Under the pieces are notes generated by a model. That model saw only the letters and a program-made list of their open reading frames with translations, did no database searches and was not told the origin of the DNA. This document shows, piece by piece, positions 1 to 7,247 of a stretch of 64,000 bases of DNA. The DNA lies in the NCBI GenBank assembly GCA_965242895.1, contig OZ251507.1, positions 868,001-932,000 on the forward strand. The letters are read 5' to 3'. Position 1 is the stretch's first letter; every line of letters starts with the position of its first letter. This DNA comes from CATQHL01 sp965242895 (GTDB lineage: Bacteria; Actinomycetota; Acidimicrobiia; Acidimicrobiales; CATQHL01). The position numbers and the translations under genes are program-made.

Positions 1-221
1 GAACCTTGACGGGCAAGAAGTATGCGAATCTCCTGTGACGCCCGAATTGTCCAAAGCCGCTGCGCCCCGACTTTTCCGCTGACAGGCTCAAGATTCAGCG
101 ACGGCGATTCAGGGTTCTTGAGATACTGGTCAACCGCTTTCAGCACGCGCTTAACGTCGTTCGCGGAAAGAGAGTGGGTAGAAGTAAAAAACTTCTGATC
201 AAACGAACATTCGCCGTTCAC
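1..221 (-). CDS. ParE/RelE-like domain protein, partial
   Basis: This reading frame runs off the left edge, and 73 codons are visible from a GTG at 221. The visible part has helical text followed by NLEPVSGKVGAQRLWTIRAS and EIRILLARQG. That resembles the ParE/RelE fold, in which a helical hairpin is followed by a strand reading like 'W-[ST]-I/V-R-x-x-x-x-I-R'. Such domains occur as toxins and also at the N-terminus of some UvrD-type helicases, so the full protein could be either. A deleted copy lies at 5417-5999, also divergent from a creatininase start. The start codon is tentative because no strong Shine-Dalgarno is visible. Confidence 0.5.
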   Translation of the reverse strand, partial: MNGECSFDQKFFTSTHSLSANDVKRVLKAVDQYLKNPESPSLNLEPVSGKVGAQRLWTIRASQEIRILLARQG

Positions 222-337
222 GAACCTGCAAACTAGTCAAGTTCGCTTATGCACCCGGGCAAATGAGTCCATCTGAACAACATTTGCCTCTGCAAACCTG
301 CCCGCCCTCCCATGCGTTCCCGCACTAGATTAGACAA

Positions 338-475
338 ATGAGCATTCCCTCAGCCAGCCACCTCCCAGAAGCCATCCCCCAGCCGCCGCCAGCGGGCGCC
401 GCCAGCCCGCTACGGACGCAACTTGAAAGACCTTGCGCTTCCTGACGTGCGCGAGGTCATTCGCCCCGCCACCCG
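338..475 (+). pseudogene. creatininase N-terminal remnant
   Basis: The bases from the ATG at 338 closely match the first 40 or so codons of the intact creatininase gene at 6000-6860, including the upstream sequence ending ttagacaaatg. Small indels break the frame. Homology stops near 475 in a CGCCCCGCCACCCGATCCGG element that is also found twice at 6909-7003. The rest of the gene, including all metal ligands, is missing. It is a remnant left by a deletion in the first copy of the tandem unit. Confidence 0.75.
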
Positions 476-489
476 ATCCGGTGACGGTT

Positions 490-519
490 TTGACATGCTA
501 GGGTGACACCATGCATAAT
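490..519 (+). promoter_or_regulatory. sigma70-like promoter
   Basis: TTGACA (490-495), an 18-base spacer and CATAAT (514-519) form a near-consensus promoter. The -10 box lies inside the first codons of the open frame at 511, so a transcript from here would start near 526 and exclude the ATG at 511. Either translation starts later (GTG at 559 or ATG at 568) or another promoter is used. Confidence 0.45.
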
Positions 520-2016
520 TCACTGCGAAAACGCCTCGAGGGTTTCTGGCGATTTCCGGTGAGCGTGATGCGCGGTTTTTCTCTTACCGGCGTGCTGGGC
601 GGAGGCTCCGGCGAGCCTCCCGGTGCTAAGTTGCGTTCTTATGATGAAGATTTTTGGGATGAGGATTTTGATTGTTTCGGACACCCTGCCGTCCAGGAAG
701 GTCGCTGCTCCGACGGTTCAACATCCTACGCTCCGGGCGGCGCCCCAGACGCCGACGCTTCCACTCAACACACCGCAACAGTCACCGGCCTTTGCGCGGG
801 AGTGTCGCATTCTTTCACCGTGAAAGCCGTCGTAAACTCCAGCTACGAGAGTCCCGCTTCCGCTCCGGCCGCAGCGGTTCCCCGTATGGTGGCGACCCCC
901 CTCAACCTTCGCAAAAGTGACGCCACCGCTAACAGCGTGAGCATTACCTGGGACCGGGTGGAATGGGAATCGGCGGGATCCCTCTCATATGAGGTGCGCC
1001 GCGACGGCGGGTCCCCTGTCTCGAAATCGGGTAGCACACTTTCACACACGTTCACCGAACTGACCGCCGACACTAATTACAAATTCGAAGCGAGAGCGGT
1101 TGTCACAAGAAACGACAAGACTAACGCATATTCCGACTGGGCAGAGATTTCGCTGAGCACTCTGCCTTCGCCCCCTGCGACGCCTACACGCTTGCGCGTC
1201 ACTGCCACAGGCACTGCTAACGTGACGCTGGAGTGGAATTACGCCTCTCGTGCTACTAGCTACGAAGTCCGTTACAAGCCTGTCGGTACCACAACCTATT
1301 CAAGCGCTACTAGCATTAGAACCACTAGCAACATTTCCGGCTTAGATTCCTGGGTTCTGTACGAATTCCAGGTTCGGGCTGTAAACACCGGCGGAGAATC
1401 CGCCTGGTCGACCAAAACAACCAAGCGTACCTCCGAGCGTGTTACCGGCAGAATGCAGGTGCTGAAGTTCAGCCACTTCACCACAGATCACGATCTCCTC
1501 TTCGCTTTCCTCACCGAAGAAAGAGTGAGAATATACGCGGGAACCAGCAAGAAATTCAAAGATCTCACCCCCTCCTGGACAACGATCGGTGAGATTGTCC
1601 GCACGACTACCACACCTTCGCAGAGACTGGGCCAAATTGAGGCGCGTAAGTTTTCAGGACGCTCCAGCATCAAGGTGGATATATGTTTCCTACCTTCCGG
1701 GTCGAAAAAACGCATATGCCCTGAAAGACGCTTTCTGCATTACTCAATTGTGGCACTCAACAAGTGGTATAATAGCAGCGAACTCAGTTTTATCGTGGAC
1801 TCCTCAGCGACAGTCGCCAGCGGCGTCAGCGGTTCATCAGACGACTCCAGCCAAGACCCCCTAGCCGAGGCACTGCCACCCGGAGTCGACCTGGGCCCGT
1901 TCGACCTGGCGGAAGGCAGGCTTGAGCAGTCTCAAGAAGCAGGAGCGCTGGCCTCAGTGCAGGGACTCGATGGAGAACTCCCAGAGGATCTCGAGGGGGA
2001 ACTCCAAAGTGAGTAG
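511..2016 (+). CDS. fibronectin type III domain protein, probably N-terminally truncated
   Basis: A protein of up to 501 residues. Residues about 75-125 read as the second half of an FN3 domain. Complete FN3 domains follow at about 129-217 and 222-308, each with the core W, the Y-x-V-R strand and the final A-V/N strand. Residues 310-435 match no family I recognise, and the tail from about 436 is acidic and Ser/Gly-rich. There is no convincing signal peptide, and the first FN3 is incomplete. The N-terminus was probably lost in the deletion that also removed the neighbouring creatininase. The stop overlaps the GTG of the next gene by 8 bases, which suggests translational coupling. Only the last codons survive in the second unit (7021-7247). 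Starts at 511, 559 and 568 are all possible. Confidence 0.6.
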   Translation: MHNSLRKRLEGFWRFPVSVMRGFSLTGVLGGGSGEPPGAKLRSYDEDFWDEDFDCFGHPAVQEGRCSDGSTSYAPGGAPDADASTQHTATVTGLCAGVSHSFTVKAVVNSSYESPASAPAAAVPRMVATPLNLRKSDATANSVSITWDRVEWESAGSLSYEVRRDGGSPVSKSGSTLSHTFTELTADTNYKFEARAVVTRNDKTNAYSDWAEISLSTLPSPPATPTRLRVTATGTANVTLEWNYASRATSYEVRYKPVGTTTYSSATSIRTTSNISGLDSWVLYEFQVRAVNTGGESAWSTKTTKRTSERVTGRMQVLKFSHFTTDHDLLFAFLTEERVRIYAGTSKKFKDLTPSWTTIGEIVRTTTTPSQRLGQIEARKFSGRSSIKVDICFLPSGSKKRICPERRFLHYSIVALNKWYNSSELSFIVDSSATVASGVSGSSDDSSQDPLAEALPPGVDLGPFDLAEGRLEQSQEAGALASVQGLDGELPEDLEGELQSE

Positions 2017-5000
2017 GAATCCTGGGATGCGCCTGGGCATGGTCTTGAGTTTGCGCGTCGCTGTGGTGGTCGGGGTGCTGCTATCGGGTTTCCCTTCCCA
2101 GGTTTCGGCTGAGGAGCCGCTCGGGGGGGAATCTTCCGGGGGCGAACTAGCTGAACTGGCTGTCGATGAGTCGTCTGAGGATGATCCTTCGGCGGGGTTT
2201 GTGGATGATTTCGTGCATGTAGACGTGGGTAGGTTTAATTGCGGGGTGCGTGCTAGTGGTTTGGTTGAGTGTTGGGGGGATTATGGTGATTATGGTTGGG
2301 ATTTGCCTTTGGGTGATGATTTCACGATGGTGAGCGTTGGGGAGAATCATGCGTGCGGCTTGCGCGGCGCCGGCGAGATCGAGTGCTGGGGGGGTTGGGA
2401 GTGGAGGAATTTGGGTTGGGGGTATGGGGGGGGATCCCCGCCTCAGGGTTTGTTCAGATCGGTGAGTGTCGGGCGTTGGCATGCGTGCGGTTTACGCCTT
2501 GACGGGGAAGCGGAATGCTGGGGAGTTTATTCCTTTAGTATAAATCTCCCTCGTTTTGACGTTCACACTCCCGAGCCGCCGGGCGGGGAGTTCACCGATG
2601 TTCAGGTAAGCGGTGATTTCGCGTGTGGGCTCAGGCCAGGCGGGGAAGTGGAATGCTGGGGACTGCATACTGGGCTAAGAGAATACGGGGATTCGGGAGC
2701 TTCTAGCCTTGAAGAGTTTATGGCTATTGAGGAGGCTCTTGACGCGGCGGAGGCTCGGGAGTTGGAGAAACGCTTAGCGGGGCCTAAGGGTGCTTATGTT
2801 GAAATAGCTGTGGGGGATGAGCATGCTTGCGGTCTCTTAGCGAGCGGTGAGGTGGAGTGTTGGCATATGTGCAGCGGTTTCGTGGCTGGTTGGATCCCAT
2901 GCGGTGCGAGCTCTGACGGGGTTCGGTGGAGTGCGATTGACGTGGATCGTCTCCCTGAGGGAGAGTTCGTTTCCATCAGCGCGGGGGGTAATGAGACGTG
3001 CGGCATCCGCCCGGGTGGCAGGGTGGAGTGCTGGAACACATGCAGTTTCCTCGGACGTCTCGGGTTGTTCGTCAGCGAAGATCACGACTGGATCGTAGAG
3101 GATTGTGAACAATCTTTTGAACATTATTCGTCGTTCTCCCCCTCCGGGGAGTTCGCCTCGGTTGCTACTTATCAGTACTTGGTGCATCTGGGATACCGAA
3201 GCGAGGTTGATACTAATCATTTCAACGGTTGCGGTATCTTGGTCGGGGGTGGGGTGGCTTGCTGGGGATTCCCCCCGCCGGACACCGAATGTGAGGTTGT
3301 GCATAGGTCTTGGTGGGGTGAAGAGTGCAGCCGGGGGTTTCCGGTGAGGTCTCACGCTGTCACTCCCCCTGTTGGGGGGTTTACGGGGGTGGAGTCTTCT
3401 GGGAGGCTGTCGTGCGGGCTGCGGGCCGACGGGAGGGTGGAGTGCTGGGGGTACGCGTGCGAAGGCGTGGAAGCCGAATGGGTTGGATGCGGCGGGGCTC
3501 CAACGATCGACGGGCGTTTAGAATCATTCAGCATCGGATCGAAACACGTCTGCGGGTTACGCCCCGGCAGGTCAGACAACGTCGTCTGCTGGGGCAGCAA
3601 CCAATTCGGGGAAGCCGCGCCCCCTTGGGGAGAGTTCAAGAAACTAGCACTGGGCACGCGGCACACCTGCGGGCTGCGCCCCGCGGGCGAAGTCGAATGC
3701 TGGGGGCGCAACGAGTTCGGAGAATCCTCCCCCCCGAACGGGACAAGAAAACCCGTCGTAGCGGGCGGCGGCCTCTGGGGGGGCGGCGAAGTCGGGAAAG
3801 CCGCGCCCCCGCACGGAGAGTTCTCCGACCTGGCGCTAGGGGACGGATTCTCCTGCGCCCTGCTTGCCGCTCTCCCCCCCAACGCGGAAAACAACGTTAT
3901 CTGCTGGGGGCGCAGCGAGCTAGGAGAATCAAACCCCCCACCAGGCCTATACGAGCAGCTAACCGCAGGCTACAGGCACGCCTGCGCCCTACAAAAAACA
4001 CAGGACAGCCAAGAAACTCGGGGCAGCCAAGAAACTCAAGGCGCTCTGCAGGAAACTCGGGGGGGCGATCGTTCTTCTACCCCTACCGCTGGGGGGGTGG
4101 TGTGCTGGGGTGACAACTACTGGGGGCAGTCCGCCGCTCCCCCAGGAGAGTTCACGTCCCTCTTCGCTGGGGTTGACCACACCTGCGGAACGCGGCCCAC
4201 CGGCGAAGTGGAATGCTGGGGCGGCAGAGACACGAACGACCCCCGCAAATCCTACTTCAACACCCAAGAAGGAAACGAAAACAGGCGAGAAGGAAACGAA
4301 AACAGGCGGGAGCTAAGACACGTCGCCCCCTACCGAGGGTCCGCGTTGTTCGACAGCCGCCCAACACCCCCAGAGGGCGAGTTCACCCAACTAGCCGCAG
4401 GAGCCTACCAAACTTGCGGGCTGCGACCCGCCGGCAGGGTGGAATGCTGGAGCAACCAAAGAACCCAAACACCCCCCAACCTGCCAAGAAACATCACAAT
4501 AGAACCCCTCCAAAACAGCGACGCCGGAGACCGAGGCATCGATGTCCAAGACGGGATAAGAATCCGATGGGAGCACGTGGGCGGGCGGACAGACTACGAA
4601 CTGCGCCTGAACGGAGGAGAACCAGTCCACCTCAACGGGAGACGCTACAACGAGCACACCTTCGAAGGACTAGAACACGACAAGCCGCACTCCGTGGAAC
4701 TCAGATCCGTGAACGAAGCAGGAACCTCCCAATGGTCGCACCCGCGGCTCGTAGTCCTCCGCCCCGCAGGCGGCGAAGTGCTCACACCAGAACCCCCGCC
4801 CAAAGCCCAAATACTGCCCACCTCCCCCACCGTCACCCCCCACACCCTAACACTGACCTGGGCACCGGTAAAAACCGCGGAAAGCTACGAAGTCCACCTG
4901 ACCAGACAATTCTTCAACAACCAACAAAACACCCAAGGAGCCCAAGAGGAAAGACACTGGCGACACACCCAAATCTTCACCGGAATCACCAACACCTCCC

Positions 5001-5128
5001 TCACCATCAACACCCTGCAACCCGCAGCCACCTACCGAATCGACCTCTGGACAAAAAACGCCGGCGGAACCAACAGCACAAGCCTCAACACCACCACCCC
5101 ACCACAAACCCCACAAACCCCCCCCTAG
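2009..5128 (+). CDS. secreted RCC1-repeat protein with two C-terminal FN3 domains
   Basis: A 1039-residue protein from a GTG preceded by GAGGGGGA at 8-base spacing. A clear Sec signal peptide follows (MRLGMVLSLRVAVVV, then a cleavage-like QVSA-EE). Fourteen repeats of the type H-x-C-G-L-R-x-x-G-x-V-E-C-W-G span roughly residues 75-800. Two FN3-like domains follow, about 815-905 and 925-1030. The repeats resemble bacterial extracellular RCC1 repeats, and fourteen would make two seven-bladed beta-propellers. Repeat 12 carries a Gln/Glu/Thr insertion, and a seven-residue EGNENRR duplication follows repeat 13. The coding strand is G/T-rich in the 5' half and A/C-rich in the 3' half. A near-identical copy, broken by poly-G indels, lies at 7248-10370. 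The ligand or partner is unknown; surface or extracellular recognition is inferred. Confidence 0.85.
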   Translation: MSRNPGMRLGMVLSLRVAVVVGVLLSGFPSQVSAEEPLGGESSGGELAELAVDESSEDDPSAGFVDDFVHVDVGRFNCGVRASGLVECWGDYGDYGWDLPLGDDFTMVSVGENHACGLRGAGEIECWGGWEWRNLGWGYGGGSPPQGLFRSVSVGRWHACGLRLDGEAECWGVYSFSINLPRFDVHTPEPPGGEFTDVQVSGDFACGLRPGGEVECWGLHTGLREYGDSGASSLEEFMAIEEALDAAEARELEKRLAGPKGAYVEIAVGDEHACGLLASGEVECWHMCSGFVAGWIPCGASSDGVRWSAIDVDRLPEGEFVSISAGGNETCGIRPGGRVECWNTCSFLGRLGLFVSEDHDWIVEDCEQSFEHYSSFSPSGEFASVATYQYLVHLGYRSEVDTNHFNGCGILVGGGVACWGFPPPDTECEVVHRSWWGEECSRGFPVRSHAVTPPVGGFTGVESSGRLSCGLRADGRVECWGYACEGVEAEWVGCGGAPTIDGRLESFSIGSKHVCGLRPGRSDNVVCWGSNQFGEAAPPWGEFKKLALGTRHTCGLRPAGEVECWGRNEFGESSPPNGTRKPVVAGGGLWGGGEVGKAAPPHGEFSDLALGDGFSCALLAALPPNAENNVICWGRSELGESNPPPGLYEQLTAGYRHACALQKTQDSQETRGSQETQGALQETRGGDRSSTPTAGGVVCWGDNYWGQSAAPPGEFTSLFAGVDHTCGTRPTGEVECWGGRDTNDPRKSYFNTQEGNENRREGNENRRELRHVAPYRGSALFDSRPTPPEGEFTQLAAGAYQTCGLRPAGRVECWSNQRTQTPPNLPRNITIEPLQNSDAGDRGIDVQDGIRIRWEHVGGRTDYELRLNGGEPVHLNGRRYNEHTFEGLEHDKPHSVELRSVNEAGTSQWSHPRLVVLRPAGGEVLTPEPPPKAQILPTSPTVTPHTLTLTWAPVKTAESYEVHLTRQFFNNQQNTQGAQEERHWRHTQIFTGITNTSLTINTLQPAATYRIDLWTKNAGGTNSTSLNTTTPPQTPQTPP

Positions 5129-5373
5129 GAAGTTGAGTGACACTCGAGGTTCAGGCCGTGAGCCACAATGTTCCCCCCAAGAGAGTTTGAACCTGGCCAC
5201 CAAGAAAGTTGCCTGATCCCGCACAAGCGCACCTGCAATAGAACCGGCCCCGACCCGGATGCACCGGACCGAGGCCGTCAGGCTAGGGCTACTCACCCTA
5301 GGGGGGATCATCACGATACCAGACAGCAACCTGATGACGTCAATTTAATCCAATCAACTTACGCCAACAGAAT

Positions 5374-5416
5374 CTCCCGCCGTCTCTCCCGCCTCAGGTT
5401 CGCAAGAGAATCTTGC
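5374..5416 (-). pseudogene. duplicated 3' end of the quinone oxidoreductase gene
   Basis: These 43 bases match 10377-10419 with only a few differences. In the matching minus-strand frame they encode the final residues KILLRT and stop of the quinone oxidoreductase at 10397-11362, plus its downstream flank. The piece lies directly after unit 1, as the real gene lies after unit 2, so it marks the junction of the tandem duplication. Confidence 0.65.
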
Positions 5417-5999
5417 TCTTCTCGAAGATAATCCCTGGTGATCGAGGCTCGATGCAGCGGCGATCCGTCGGTGACAACAGCCTTGTGCGCCTTAGCGAAC
5501 AGCGAATTGAGGACTCTGGGATCCATTGAAGGCTCCCTGCCTTCCTCTTTGCAAATTCGATAGGCGAGCTTGTCTACATTCGTGAACTCCACAGGGTCAT
5601 GACGTCCAACAGGTTGTCTGCTTTGCTTGGCGGAGAAGCGCAACCTCCTCCGGCGCAAACCCCAGCTCTGCTATCTCCTTGTCTGCCCAGTGCTCCAGCA
5701 GCGAAGGCTCAGTGCGCTCTTCGGCGCGCTCTCCTGATTCCTCTCGATCTCGGATCGCTCTCTCGACGCTCTCAACGGCGTCTCTCGGCGGCGTCTCGGC
5801 GTCCTGAAGAAGATGTTCAAAGCCGCTCCGCCCCGACTTTTCCGCTGACCGGCTCGAGATTCGGAGACGGCGATTCAGGATTCTTGAGGTACTGGTCAAC
5901 CGCTTTCATCACACGCTGGGTGTCGTTTGAAGAAAGCGAAAAAGCCGAAGTATGCAGACCTGCCCGCCCTTCCATGCGTTCCCGCACTAGATTAGACAA
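5417..5999 (-). pseudogene. ParE-like/helicase-associated gene remnant
   Basis: The start of this minus-strand stretch encodes MKAVDQYLKNPESPSPNLEP, nearly identical to the partial gene at 1-221. The match stops after GAERL, just before the conserved LWTIR strand. The sequence then continues in another frame with an acidic helical segment (LLEHWADKEIAELGFAPEEV) and again in a third frame. This fits an internal deletion plus frameshifts. The helical segment resembles text seen downstream of ParE-like domains in some UvrD-type helicases, but I would not name the original protein. Confidence 0.5.
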
Positions 6000-6860
6000 A
6001 TGAGCATTCCCTCAGCCAGCCATCCCCCAGCCGCCGCCAGCAGACACGCTCCAGCCGCCGCCAGCGGGCGCTCTCCAGCCCGCCACGGGCGTAACTTGGA
6101 AGACCTTGCGCTCCCTGATGTGCGTGAGGTTGTTCGCCCCACTTCCACGCTTCTCTGGCCGATCGGGGCGGTCGAGCAGCACGGCCCGCATCTGCCTCTC
6201 TCTGTGGATCACACCGTGGCGCACGAGTCGGCGCAGGCCACGGCTGCGGAGTGCGGGGAAGAATTGGACGTCTGGGTGCTGCCCACGCTGTCGATTTCCA
6301 AATCCGACGAACACGCCTGGTCGCCTGGGTCGCTCTGGCTTTCGGCCGAGACGCTGCTGGCCGTAGTACGAGACGTCGCCTCCTCGGCTGCGGCGACGAC
6401 CGCTGAGCGGCTGGTGTTCCTCAACGCTCACGGCGGCAACACGGCTCTGCTAGGGATGGCGTGTCGGGAAGTGCGCCGCCTGTTCGGGCTGAAGACTTTC
6501 CTCGTGCACCCGTTCGTGCCGCCCGACCACGGCGGACGCTCGAATTCCGGCGCGAACGAGTTAGGCATGGGCATCCACGGCGGACACGACGAAACCTCAG
6601 TGATGCTTCACCTGCGCCCCGACCTGGTGCGGATGGACAGAGCCGTCAGACGGGTGCCCGAACGCTTGAGGGACAACAAGCACGTCCGCTTCGGCGGAGG
6701 CGTGAGCTTCGGCTGGCTCTCGAACGACTTCAGCCCGGACGGGCACATAGGCGACCCCACAAAAGCCAGCGCAGAAGCCGGCAAGCAACTATTCGAAGGG
6801 GCAGTTGACCTCCTAGTCGAACAACTAGCCGAGATCACCACCTTCAACTTCGGGCGCTAA
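6000..6860 (+). CDS. creatininase-family amidohydrolase
   Basis: A 286-residue protein with the creatininase landmarks: PIGAVEQHGPHLPLSVD (metal-binding E and H near residue 58, D near 69), FLNAHGGN near 140, and GGHDETSVM near 197, followed by IGDPTKAS near 258. The family hydrolyses cyclic or linear amides at a binuclear metal centre; members include creatinine amidohydrolase, MftE of mycofactocin maturation and ArfB. No mycofactocin genes are visible, so the substrate is open. The first 35 residues are Pro/Ala/Ser-rich and lie outside the conserved fold. The ATG at 6000 has no strong Shine-Dalgarno and overlaps the divergent remnant. It is the intact counterpart of the fragment at 338-475. 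Confidence 0.85.
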   Translation: MSIPSASHPPAAASRHAPAAASGRSPARHGRNLEDLALPDVREVVRPTSTLLWPIGAVEQHGPHLPLSVDHTVAHESAQATAAECGEELDVWVLPTLSISKSDEHAWSPGSLWLSAETLLAVVRDVASSAAATTAERLVFLNAHGGNTALLGMACREVRRLFGLKTFLVHPFVPPDHGGRSNSGANELGMGIHGGHDETSVMLHLRPDLVRMDRAVRRVPERLRDNKHVRFGGGVSFGWLSNDFSPDGHIGDPTKASAEAGKQLFEGAVDLLVEQLAEITTFNFGR

Positions 6861-6908
6861 CATGCCGGCATGGTCAGCAGAGGAGGCGCCCCAACTTCGG
6901 CAACCTTC

Positions 6909-7016
6909 CGCCCCGCAGCCCGATCCGGATCCCTTGGCTCCAGCAAGCACTGGAGAAGATGTCTGAGGATGACCTGTTTTCGCCCCGCAGCCCGATCCGG
7001 ATCCTTTGGCTCCTTT
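6909..7016 (+). repeat. direct repeat CGCCCCGCAGCCCGATCCGG
   Basis: The 22-base element at 6909-6930 recurs exactly at 6982-7003, and both copies are followed by a TTGGCTCC-like string. A third, imperfect copy sits at the break point of unit 1 near 460-483. Its presence at both deletion boundaries suggests it mediated the rearrangements. Confidence 0.65.
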
Positions 7017-7020
7017 GGCC

Positions 7021-7247
7021 GGGGGACTGCCGCCCGGAGTCGACCTGGGCCCGTTCGACCCGGCGAAAGGCAGGCTTGAGTGATCTCAAGAAGCAGGCAC
7101 AAGGCGATCAGCCAACTGCCCCAGATTATTAAGGTGGAGGCAGTCTTCAGAAGCAGGAGCGCTGGGACTCGGTTCAGGGACTCGAGGGGGAACCCCCAGA
7201 AGGACTCGAGGGAGAACTCCCAGAGGGACTTGAGGGGGAGCTCTAGA
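7021..7247 (+). pseudogene. C-terminal remnant of the FN3 gene
   Basis: This stretch matches the last 50 or so codons of the FN3 gene of unit 1 (around 1864-2016), including the PPGVDLGPFD segment, the LEQ-like end and the GEL-rich tail. In-frame stops and an expanded tail are present. The FN3 domains themselves are absent. It leads into the GTG of the second RCC1 copy with the same GAGGGGGAG Shine-Dalgarno. Confidence 0.65.

Noticed and set aside
2150..5000. CRISPR-like regular repeats
   Set aside because: The spacing follows protein repeats of 40-60 codons with diverged DNA; there are no short identical repeats with unique spacers and no cas genes.
4213..5136. A 307-codon Arg/Pro-rich plus-strand frame
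   Set aside because: It is an alternative frame of the FN3 part of the RCC1/FN3 gene; its composition follows from the A/C-rich coding sequence. The same holds for 9458-10441.
5281..5305. CTAGGG/CCCTAG inverted repeat as a terminator for the RCC1/FN3 gene
   Set aside because: The stem is only six base pairs, 150 bases after the stop, with no T run.
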